In this document: positions 11,001 through 18,064 of the stretch, one piece after another
Layout of the letters: every line of letters begins with the position of its first letter
Numbering within the stretch: position 1 is the first letter of the stretch
Origin: Candidatus Treponema equi
GTDB taxonomy: Bacteria > Spirochaetota > Spirochaetia > Treponematales > Treponemataceae
DNA length: 39,446 bases
NCBI GenBank assembly: GCA_018064785.1
Contig: JAGHUO010000032.1
Span: forward strand, 1 to 39,446
Direction of reading: 5' to 3'
Notes under the pieces: generated by a model
Seen by the model: only the letters and a program-made list of their open reading frames with translations
The model's database searches: none
What the model was told of the DNA's origin: nothing
Translations under genes and position numbers: made by a program

Positions 11001-13638
11001 CAATGCAAGAAGCGCCTTTGATTCCATTTCCGTTGATACAAGAGCCAACGCAGAAAAACTTGAACAGCTGCAGGCTTCCGTGGATAGACAGTCGGAAGAC
11101 CTTAAGGAACGCTATGACGGAATGTTCAACAGCATCCTTGAAAAAGCTGAAAGGGAAGAATCTGAAGCCTACGAAAAGTTCAGTGCACTCAGTTCCTCTA
11201 ACCTTGATAAATACAAGAAGGATGTCCAGGACCGCGTGGACCAGATGCACACCGATGTAAAGAATACATTGGGAACTCTTGATGAGCAGGCAAAGACCTA
11301 CAATGAGAATATCAGTGTTGTCATTGCTGAAATCCAGAATAAATTCCAGGAAATCCAGTCTAGTGCCGCTGAAGTTTCATCGCGCATAGAAAATGAGACG
11401 GCAGACCATTCTGCAAAACTTGACCAGTTCTCTTCAGAATTGAATGGAAAACTTGCTGAGATGAATGCAACTCTCCTTGGTGCTTCCCGTGATATTGCCG
11501 CTGAATGTGATGCAAGACAGACAAAGTACCTTGCGGAACTGGACAATACTCTTGATGAATACAAGAAGGAAATGGAATACCGTTTCAAGAAGCTCAATAC
11601 AGCCGGTGCAGATGTAGACAAACTTGAAGCATCCCTTAGAAAGCTGATGGAGCAGAGTCAGAAAAAGGTTGCCGGCGAATTTGAAAAGTTTACTGAAGCG
11701 GCAATCAGGAACCAGGATGACTTTGAGAAGAACCTCAACGGCAGATTTGAGAAGGTAAAGGAAGAACTTGATACAGTACAGACATCCCTTGATGAGATAA
11801 AGAGGGAATCTGCCGCAAGACTTAGCAGCAAGGTCAAGGTTTTTGAAGATACTTTCATCCAGGAACTTACAAAGCGTGAAGAAGATGTTTCAAACCAGCT
11901 TGCTACATGGAAGAACAAGTTTGATTCTCAGTTTGAGAGTTTCACTGGTGAGTATGAAGACCGCAGAACAACTCTTGAAAGACAGTATGAGGAGACTCTG
12001 AGCCAGCGTATCCTTGATCTCCAGAAGAAGACCCAGGATCAGGAAAAGAAGTTCCAGGCTGCTCTTCTTGCAGGACAGACAACGATCCAGGAACAAATCA
12101 ATTCTGTTAACCAGAGGATCCATGACTTTATTGAACAGTATCGTGCTGAAATAAAGAAGGCTATCGAAAGCGTTGATGGCGAGCTTAAGGTTGAGTCCGA
12201 CGAGTATAAGGCACGCATGAACGAGAACCTTGAACGTACTGAACGTGAGCTTAACTCTAGAATCACGGAACTCAAGGACATTCTTGTTTCAAAGCAGGAT
12301 ACACAGTCTGCAACCATTGATGCTGCAGTCCAGGAATTTGCGGAATGGAAAACCCGTCTCAAGGGACAGTACGACGATTACTATCAGCAGATTGATGACC
12401 AGTTGAAGGTCCTTGCGGATACAAACCAGCAGAAGATTGATGAACTGCAGACAGATTTCTCTGCTGCTGCAAAACGTGCAGGTGATATCCTCAGTGGATT
12501 TGATGCCAACAGCAAGAAGCGTCTTGAAGAATTCGACACCATGTACAATGAGATGATGTCCAGCGTAAAGAGCTATACTGAAGAACAGACAAAGAACGCT
12601 GAGCTTAAGATCAAGGATCTTAAAAAAGCATTCTCTGAAAAAGCCGATGAATACAAGTCTGCATATCAGGGAGCTACAGACAGACTCAACGATGAGACAA
12701 ACAATCTTCAGATGAAGGTTGATGAAATCAAGAAGAGCATCGCAAACTTCGTCGCAGAGTCAGGAGCTTTTGAACAGGCAGACATACTTAAGCGTCAGCT
12801 TGCTGATGACATCGATGACCTTGGTAAGAAAATCGCCTCTGTAAAGAATTTTGACGGCAAACTTAATGAACTTGGCACACAGATCAGACAGCTTGAACGT
12901 CTTGGTGATGATGTAAACCAGAAGCTTAATGCCTACAGTGCTGATAAATCCCGCATTGACAGCATTGAACATAAGTTTGATACGCTTCTCAAACTTTCAA
13001 ATGGAATTGATTCGAAACTGCTTGAAGTACAGAAGATCAATGACGACTTCATGAACATCCAGTCAAGCATCCGCAAGTATAGCGATTCAATGTCTGGTAT
13101 GGAAACAAAGTTTGACCGCATTGAAAAGAAGAGCCAGACCGTTGACCGTGTTGCGGAAGCAGTGGACCATTCTTTTGAGAACATCGCAGAACTTGAAAAA
13201 CGTCTTGATGAATACAGCGGAAGGTTTGAAGATATTCCTGAGCAGATGGAAAAGATCAAGAAGAACATGGATGAGATCCTTAAGAACGGCGCACAGATCA
13301 ATGAGGCTGTTGAAAAGGTTGAGACTCTCCAGGGAATTCTTGAGGAAGTTGACAAGCAGATCGATGAGATTGAAAATTCCAAGAAGGGATTCAATGCGAC
13401 TGAAGAAAGAGTCAGAAAACTTTATGAAGACAGTGAAAAGCAGCTTGATCTTCTTCATTCCATCGCAAAGAGTGCAAGCAAGAAAAAGACCGCTACTGGA
13501 AACAGCATTTCTCCTCAGATCAGAAGCAATGTTGTTTCACTTAAGAAACAGGGCTGGTCGAACGAAGAAATCGCAAGAAGCCTGAAGATAGAGGAAAACA
13601 TGGTTTCCCTTATCCTTGAGCTTGGAACTGACGAGTAA
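8014..13638 (+). CDS. giant SpiroCoCo-type coiled-coil protein, N-terminal TM anchor, C-terminal HTH-like motif (1874 aa, GTG start)
   Basis: N-terminal hydrophobic helix VIIVGIIISVILSAVVSVVI, about 1750 aa of heptad-like charged coiled coil, C-terminal IRSNVVSLKKQGWSNEEIARSLKIEENMVSLILELG. Confidence 0.88.
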   Translation: MIIVGIIISVILSAVVSVVIRQMDKNENQMEKVKNYADKRKKEFDEYFEGQRDSQNFIINELKTKEIETEAAIRRMDQQIEECKKTTESFENPVQAVENIHNKINAYDNVLKNLMDMTAAVEQNLASVKNETILIDKVNQRLNKQQKAAEILESKVADLVKQFSSKNAEQLKTIGEDLLKAFEERASEVENSTELAKKQNEAIMKKIEDDIRNAYSAAIENAKKLEDESFSQLRDESQKRISDCLNEINAQAKQINAVIDARIKETQSALNDKSKTLSESFKVYSTDIEKKFKERTESMQQMLDARSNTLHDSWQKKLVSLEDDLKERSENFDSMLDGATNTIKTNIEQRIASIEGDVAERTGNIESNLTAKVDELSNRVEETISNLSDKVEEATSSMVQQVENATSGLSNDIYEKINDVRSELDNSTYEMRETITSRINEFRDNLENSTSGIEERIDSRIDQLNAKIDDGLSGLEGDYTQRADSLEQNLGQRFAQLESDFTEKTDNFDRIFTERSAAFEEKTTAFESAVREEVEKINTVIDSNANGFAEKMDSRIAELNDALAEKTQSLDMLFHDRTKSLENDFNTKSDELSRSLESKYADMVGSIDSRLKDITKGYEDRMQEMDQKLADTSSSVIQLFEDKNRELETAYDVKSKNLRETLDTSTDNAESEMKEKSQKLISLFNEKAAALDAKLKQKIASVDEDIDKNFDELADKLKQRTTAANTNLDTSIAKIETEIKQRTTALNTNFTDKADNVDALIRKKLEDLNNRALSISSDIKTRTDSLEDDVRKKLNDLTEDVREQTAQAVDKYRETTSSYTQDIEERTDLLRKELAERTEKLERQLRDRTGEIEGKLEELVNNVENQTHGAIEQYKITTSDYTSRIENQTRTLQEELETKSRVLEELIQANAAALENKTKELEEEIGAKAEEIRDEANSMLKSVREGLAEEADAARRDAANEIDSVKGQFSEAADKLVTEMRDTISDVQRRVSDAVDNARSAFDSISVDTRANAEKLEQLQASVDRQSEDLKERYDGMFNSILEKAEREESEAYEKFSALSSSNLDKYKKDVQDRVDQMHTDVKNTLGTLDEQAKTYNENISVVIAEIQNKFQEIQSSAAEVSSRIENETADHSAKLDQFSSELNGKLAEMNATLLGASRDIAAECDARQTKYLAELDNTLDEYKKEMEYRFKKLNTAGADVDKLEASLRKLMEQSQKKVAGEFEKFTEAAIRNQDDFEKNLNGRFEKVKEELDTVQTSLDEIKRESAARLSSKVKVFEDTFIQELTKREEDVSNQLATWKNKFDSQFESFTGEYEDRRTTLERQYEETLSQRILDLQKKTQDQEKKFQAALLAGQTTIQEQINSVNQRIHDFIEQYRAEIKKAIESVDGELKVESDEYKARMNENLERTERELNSRITELKDILVSKQDTQSATIDAAVQEFAEWKTRLKGQYDDYYQQIDDQLKVLADTNQQKIDELQTDFSAAAKRAGDILSGFDANSKKRLEEFDTMYNEMMSSVKSYTEEQTKNAELKIKDLKKAFSEKADEYKSAYQGATDRLNDETNNLQMKVDEIKKSIANFVAESGAFEQADILKRQLADDIDDLGKKIASVKNFDGKLNELGTQIRQLERLGDDVNQKLNAYSADKSRIDSIEHKFDTLLKLSNGIDSKLLEVQKINDDFMNIQSSIRKYSDSMSGMETKFDRIEKKSQTVDRVAEAVDHSFENIAELEKRLDEYSGRFEDIPEQMEKIKKNMDEILKNGAQINEAVEKVETLQGILEEVDKQIDEIENSKKGFNATEERVRKLYEDSEKQLDLLHSIAKSASKKKTATGNSISPQIRSNVVSLKKQGWSNEEIARSLKIEENMVSLILELGTDE

Positions 13639-13644
13639 ATAATG

Positions 13645-13675
13645 AAGACCTGTGTTTTACACAGGTCTTTTTTTA
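13645..13675 (+). terminator. rho-independent terminator after the coiled-coil gene
   Basis: AAGACCTGTGT-TTT-ACACAGGTCTT, perfect 11-bp stem and 3-nt loop followed by a T-run. Confidence 0.9.
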
Positions 13676-14851
13676 TTGTCTTTCAAGAAGACAGACACAA
13701 TAGGCTTTTATGGCATTTCCGGCGCCTACGGAATCCTGTTTTTCGTTGGTCTTTGCCTTGACGAAAACACGACTGGTTTCTGTTTCAAGTACAGAAGCTA
13801 TGGATTCGATTATCTTTTCACGCCATGGAAGGACTTTAGGTTTTTCAGTCTCAACTACGCAGTCAAGGTTGTTCAGCTTCCATCCTGCTTTAAGGACATC
13901 ATCCCATATTTTTTTCAAAAGCATCTTTGAATCTGCGTTTTTCCACTGCGGTTCATCAGGAGGAAAATAGGATCCTATGTCACCAAGTCCGCCTGCGCCA
14001 AGAAGGGCATCTGCTATGGCATGGAGAAGAACATCTCCATCCGAGTGTCCGTCCTCACCTTTGTCACAAGGGATCTCGATTCCGCCAAGATAAAATTTTC
14101 TGCCTTCAACAAGTCTATGGAGGTCTGTTCCGATTCCTATTCGTGTCATTGTGTTGTTTTCCGGTATGTCCTGTACGAATGTTATTTTCTTATTTGCTTT
14201 GTTGCCTTCTACGACAAAAACTTTTTTTCCGTCTGTAAATTCAGGAAAATTGTCCCAGATTTCTGTGTCATCTGTGTATTCAAATTTCTTTTCGGCCGCT
14301 TTTGCATGGCAGGCAAGCAAAGGTTCAAGAAGGAAACCTTGTGGTGTCTGGACTGCAACAAGATCTTTCCTTACAAGATGACGCTTTATTGTTCCGTCTG
14401 AATCGATTTCTTTCTGTGTGTCTACAGGTGCTATGGCAGGGACGGCAGCTCCATATTGTTCCACGGCATCAATGACATTTTCAATGATTTCCTTTGAGAC
14501 GAAAGGGCGGGCTGCATCATGTATCAGTACGATTGAATCTTTTTCAGGAATTGCTTTGATGGCATTGAATACAGAAGACTGTCTGGTTGCTCCGCCTTCA
14601 ACAAAGAGGAGATTTTTATCTTTTAGAAGTCTTTCTGTTTCCGGATCAGCAAAAAGGGCTTTCTGCGCATCTTTCTCACCGTTTTCAGGTATCGCTATGA
14701 CGACAGTTTTAAAATCTGCTGTTTCCAAAAAAATGCGGGCGGCACAAGAAAGAACTGTACCGCCACCCATTTTAAGATATTCTTTTTTTGTGCCAAGGCC
14801 CATCCTGGTGGATGAGCCCGCAGCTGCAAGAACAAGTGCAAGTGATTTCAA
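13673..14851 (-). CDS. ispDF: bifunctional IspD/IspF (MEP cytidylyltransferase / MECDP synthase)
   Basis: IspD half: LVLAAAGSSTRMGLGTKKEYLKMGG...IHDAARPFVS. IspF half: RIGIGTDLHRLVEGRKFYLGGIEIPCDKGEDGHSDGDVLLHAIADALLGAGGLGDIGSYFP. Confidence 0.96.
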   Translation of the reverse strand: MKSLALVLAAAGSSTRMGLGTKKEYLKMGGGTVLSCAARIFLETADFKTVVIAIPENGEKDAQKALFADPETERLLKDKNLLFVEGGATRQSSVFNAIKAIPEKDSIVLIHDAARPFVSKEIIENVIDAVEQYGAAVPAIAPVDTQKEIDSDGTIKRHLVRKDLVAVQTPQGFLLEPLLACHAKAAEKKFEYTDDTEIWDNFPEFTDGKKVFVVEGNKANKKITFVQDIPENNTMTRIGIGTDLHRLVEGRKFYLGGIEIPCDKGEDGHSDGDVLLHAIADALLGAGGLGDIGSYFPPDEPQWKNADSKMLLKKIWDDVLKAGWKLNNLDCVVETEKPKVLPWREKIIESIASVLETETSRVFVKAKTNEKQDSVGAGNAIKAYCVCLLERQ

Positions 14852-14854
14852 GAA

Positions 14855-15463
14855 TTAATCCTCGTCATCATCGTCATTGTCTTTAGATGATGATGTATCT
14901 TCTTCAAATTCATCCTCATCTTCTTCGTCTTCTGTATATGTCTGCTTCTTTTCGATCTTGAGACCAAGTGGTTCAAGCTTAGCATGGAGCATTACTTCAA
15001 CTTCCTTTGCGGAAATTCCGTATGCTTCTGCTATTTCATTTTCAAGAAGTGTCTTTGCATTCTCGTAGAGCTTGCGTTCAAGAATAGGAAGTTCCTTTAC
15101 CTTTGAACGGTGGTAAAGACAGCGTACGATTGCTGCGATATCACCGATTGTTCCCTTCTTGAGAAGGTCAAGGTTCTGCTGGTAACGAAGCTTCCAGTCT
15201 GACGTTGGTGGCTCGTAATCGTCGCTGATGGACTCAAGGGCTCTTTTGGCTTCTGCTTTAGAGACAATTGCTCGGATTCCAAGTACTTTGGCGTTGTCTA
15301 CAGGAACAATGACATTCATGTCAGAAACTTCAATGTAGATCTTGTAGTGGTATACCATTTCGCCTTTGAATTCACGCTTGAATACATCGACGATTTTACC
15401 GACTCCCTGGCTTGGGTAAACGATTGTCTGGTTTACTGTAAATTCTGTCTTAGGTTTTGCCAT
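14855..15463 (-). CDS. carD: CarD family transcriptional regulator with acidic C-terminal tail
   Basis: FTVNQTIVYPSQGVGKIVDVFKREFKGEMVYHYKIYIEVSDMNVIVPVDNAKVLGIR (CarD/TRCF RNAP-interacting domain); tail EDEEDEDEFEEDTSSSKDNDDDDED. Confidence 0.92.
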   Translation of the reverse strand: MAKPKTEFTVNQTIVYPSQGVGKIVDVFKREFKGEMVYHYKIYIEVSDMNVIVPVDNAKVLGIRAIVSKAEAKRALESISDDYEPPTSDWKLRYQQNLDLLKKGTIGDIAAIVRCLYHRSKVKELPILERKLYENAKTLLENEIAEAYGISAKEVEVMLHAKLEPLGLKIEKKQTYTEDEEDEDEFEEDTSSSKDNDDDDED

Positions 15464-15471
15464 AGTTTCCT

Positions 15472-15500
15472 ATTATATCACAAATTTATTAAAGTATCAA
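15472..15500 (-). promoter_or_regulatory. predicted carD promoter, TTGATA-17-TATAAT
   Basis: On the minus strand: TTGATA (15495-15500), 17-nt spacer, TATAAT (15472-15477), then 8 nt to the ATG at 15463. Confidence 0.6.
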
Positions 15501-15513
15501 ATTCAGCATTCTG

Positions 15514-15549
15514 AATTGTTTTTTGGATGCGAGTCCGTAAAAAACAATT
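15514..15549. repeat. perfect 11-bp inverted repeat at the 3' end of the GH5 gene
   Basis: AATTGTTTTTT (15514-15524) ... AAAAAACAATT (15539-15549), 14-nt loop. Confidence 0.75.
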
Positions 15550-16630
15550 ACTGCTGGATATTTGAGGCCTTTATGATGGTATCCTTGATGTCGTTGTCGT
15601 ACCACTGGTTTGTCTTTCTGTTGAAAAAGCCAAAGGATTCCGCAGGATTTTCCTCGTTGTTTTCGATTCCGTTGTCCCAGAGAACAGATACGATTCCGCG
15701 TTTTGCAGATTCCTTGATGTAGTAATCAAACCAGATAAGGCGTTCCTTTTTGTTGTTTTTGTTTGTGGCACCATATTCACCGATGATGACCGGATATCCC
15801 TTGTTGATGAAGTTTTTCTTGAGCATGTCAAAGTGGTCGTCAAGGTCCTTCTTTGTCTGCATGGAGAAGTCTGTATAGCCACCTTCACCGCAGTTCATGG
15901 CAAAATTGTATGGTGTGTACATGTGCACTGAAAGGGCGATTTTTCCCTGGTTGCCTTGAATGTCTGCCGGGAATGCGAATTCCTTGCTCAAGGCCGCATA
16001 AGGAGAAGCTACATAAGCCGGAACCATGATCAGGCGGTCTTTGTTTACCCCCGATGCTGCACGTATGGTATCTACAGCAGCCTGGTTGAGCACCTTTATG
16101 ACTTCCATTGCTTCCTGGCATTTTTCGCAGGTGCCTTCGTAGTTCCATTCGTGTTCATGGCCGCGAAGACGAGGTTCATTGAGGGTTTCAAAAATGACGG
16201 ATCTGTATTCATCATCTGCAAAGACTTCTGAAACCTGCTTCCATACTTCAGTAACGTATTTGATGGATTTTTCCTTTGCGAAGTTGTTTGGGTAGTATCC
16301 CTGGAATGCATATACCATGTTCTGGTTGATGTAGTTGTCGTGATGGATGTTGAGGATTACATACATGTCGCATTCCATGCACCAGTCGACGATAGTCTTT
16401 ACACGGTTCATCCATTCAGAGTTGATTACATAGTCTGCGTTTATATGTGGTGTCCAGCTTACCGGAAGTCTGATGGTTTTGATTCCGCTTTTGGCAAGAC
16501 CTTCTATCATTTCCTTTGTTGTTGTAGGCTGTCCCCAGCTTGTCTCTGTATCTGCCGGCTGATTTTCAAAGCTGTCTGCATTATGGGCATCCAATGTGTT
16601 GCCAAGGTTCCATCCTGTACCAAGATTCAT
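15548..16630 (-). CDS. glycoside hydrolase family 5 (endoglucanase-like) without an N-terminal signal peptide
   Basis: GTGWNLGNTLDAHN; FETLNEPR (acid/base Glu); PVIIGEYGATNK (nucleophile Glu). RBS-like AGGAAACAT before the ATG. Confidence 0.9.
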   Translation of the reverse strand: MNLGTGWNLGNTLDAHNADSFENQPADTETSWGQPTTTKEMIEGLAKSGIKTIRLPVSWTPHINADYVINSEWMNRVKTIVDWCMECDMYVILNIHHDNYINQNMVYAFQGYYPNNFAKEKSIKYVTEVWKQVSEVFADDEYRSVIFETLNEPRLRGHEHEWNYEGTCEKCQEAMEVIKVLNQAAVDTIRAASGVNKDRLIMVPAYVASPYAALSKEFAFPADIQGNQGKIALSVHMYTPYNFAMNCGEGGYTDFSMQTKKDLDDHFDMLKKNFINKGYPVIIGEYGATNKNNKKERLIWFDYYIKESAKRGIVSVLWDNGIENNEENPAESFGFFNRKTNQWYDNDIKDTIIKASNIQQ

Positions 16631-16683
16631 ATGTTTCCTCGTAGTATGTTTTGTGAGTTTATTGAAATTTTATGATTTATTGA

Positions 16684-17661
16684 CTAGTTGAACTGATCCA
16701 GTGTGCTGTCGATCCATTGGCGGCTGAGCTCTGGATATGTTTCTTCAAGTGCAAGAAATCTTGTGAGGGCAGAAGGGAAGTTTCCTGTATAGTAGTATGC
16801 CTCTCCAAGATAGAAGGCTGCTCTGTCCGAAACTTCCTTTGTTCTGTTCTGGGCAAGGAATTTCCGGAGTGTTGAAATGGATTCCGTATACTGCTTTCTG
16901 ATGAAATATGTCTTAAGGATCTCAAAGAGAAGGTATTCGTCTCCGCCTGCTGGGCTTACAAGGTCTTCCTCAAAAATGTGAACAGGAAGAGGTTCCCTTT
17001 TGTAGGTCTTGTTTGAAGTTCCGGCAAGGTTTTTTGCCATTCTTTTTGATTCAGGGGAGATTGTTGGTTCCCTGACTGGTTTTTCATCAAGAACATCGAT
17101 GTATGGAAGTGGAGTTTCCCTGAGTTCTCCGTTTTCGTATGTCTTTTTCTGTGGTGCTGCCTTCTGGATCTTTGCCTTCTGCTGTCTTCTCTTTACAGGC
17201 TGAACCCTTGCACCTTTGACGGTGGCATTTACACCTGGGAGCACTGTCTTTAGCACTGTGTCGCTGTCATTCATTACTTCTTTGCCGTCGGTTTCTTCGT
17301 CATAGTAGTATGCCGATTCCGCCTCTGGTTTTGATGAAAGGACCGAGATGACCACATAGAAATATTCCTGGGAAGTCCTAAGCATGTCCGTATATGATGT
17401 TTCTCCGGCTCTCAATGTCGCCGCAGGTTCAATGTCCTCAACCTGATTGTATGATGTGAAAGGTTTTGTTCCTCTGTAGAGAAGGAGGGCAGAGACTTCG
17501 GTGGTCTGGGCTGGACTGTTCCATGTTACGGTCACGGAATTGCCTGAGGATGGTTCCGCTTTGATCCCTGTGACTACAGCTTTTGTTGACTGTGCGAATA
17601 AAGATGAAACTGACAATAATATAGTAGAAACTAATAAAACGACACGAACCTTTGCTTTCAT
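16684..17661 (-). CDS. exported protein with an FN3-like N-terminal region and C-terminal TPR-like repeats
   Basis: Signal peptide MKAKVRVVLLVSTILLSVSSLFAQ; FN3-like VTVTWNSPAQTTEVSALLLYRGTKPF; TPR-like KTYFIRKQYTESISTLRKFLAQN. The ORF track starts at 17670, but that ATG lies in the predicted -10 box, so the ATG at 17661 is preferred. Confidence 0.7.
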   Translation of the reverse strand: MKAKVRVVLLVSTILLSVSSLFAQSTKAVVTGIKAEPSSGNSVTVTWNSPAQTTEVSALLLYRGTKPFTSYNQVEDIEPAATLRAGETSYTDMLRTSQEYFYVVISVLSSKPEAESAYYYDEETDGKEVMNDSDTVLKTVLPGVNATVKGARVQPVKRRQQKAKIQKAAPQKKTYENGELRETPLPYIDVLDEKPVREPTISPESKRMAKNLAGTSNKTYKREPLPVHIFEEDLVSPAGGDEYLLFEILKTYFIRKQYTESISTLRKFLAQNRTKEVSDRAAFYLGEAYYYTGNFPSALTRFLALEETYPELSRQWIDSTLDQFN

Positions 17662-17668
17662 AAGTATC

Positions 17669-17697
17669 ATTTTAGGTCAACTTGGTCTGTTTGACAA
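17669..17697 (-). promoter_or_regulatory. predicted minus-strand promoter, TTGTCA-17-TAAAAT
   Basis: Minus strand TTGTCA (17692-17697), 17-nt spacer, TAAAAT (17669-17674), 7 nt to the ATG at 17661. Confidence 0.55.
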
Positions 17698-17719
17698 TAG
17701 ATGTCGTTTCAATTATTCT
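17691..17719 (+). promoter_or_regulatory. predicted plus-strand promoter, TTGACA-17-TATTCT
   Basis: TTGACA 17691-17696, 17-nt spacer, TATTCT 17714-17719, 7 nt to the ATG at 17727. Confidence 0.55.
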
Positions 17720-17726
17720 TTAAGGT

Positions 17727-18011
17727 ATGTTTGTATCTGTAATGATTGAACCGGGAAGCCTTGATAGCGGTAAATCCTTGGTTGATATTCTCACACGCTA
17801 TGGCTTCACGAAGATTCAGAGATCCTGCTGGGAAAGCATGAAGGTCCGTGAAGATGAGCTTTCAAACCTTAAGAAAGATCTGGACCGTGTTACAGACTAT
17901 TATGACAAGATCAGACTCTATCAGTTTCCGGTCAACGGACTTTTTGTCATCACTGAGATGAAACAGAAAAAATGGCGCAAGTGCCAGTTCAGCGGAACTC
18001 CAAAACAGTGA
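17727..18011 (+). CDS. small Cas2-like (ferredoxin-fold) protein, no CRISPR array in window
   Basis: 94 aa: LVDILTRYGFTKIQRSCWESMKVREDELSNLKKDLDRVTDYYDKIRLYQFP resembles the Cas2 pattern (L..YG...iQ.S.fe......L...L.......D.iriy). Confidence 0.55.
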   Translation: MFVSVMIEPGSLDSGKSLVDILTRYGFTKIQRSCWESMKVREDELSNLKKDLDRVTDYYDKIRLYQFPVNGLFVITEMKQKKWRKCQFSGTPKQ

Positions 18012-18064
18012 CGGTGATATTCAGGGCGTAGAGTTAAAAAAATCATTTTGAGGAAATATTTATT

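Noticed and set aside
10648-11250. 200-aa minus-strand ORF inside the coiled-coil gene
   Set aside because: By-product of codon bias in a long repetitive coding region; no SD or family resemblance.
13652-13930. 92-aa plus-strand ORF after the coiled-coil gene
   Set aside because: Starts in the terminator and runs antisense to ispDF.
14877-15068. Poly-Ser plus-strand ORF opposite carD
   Set aside because: Antisense of the acidic CarD tail; simple-sequence artefact.
17727-18011. Whether the Cas2-like ORF marks a CRISPR-Cas locus
   Set aside because: No cas1, effector gene or repeat-spacer array seen in flanking sequence; reported only as an orphan.
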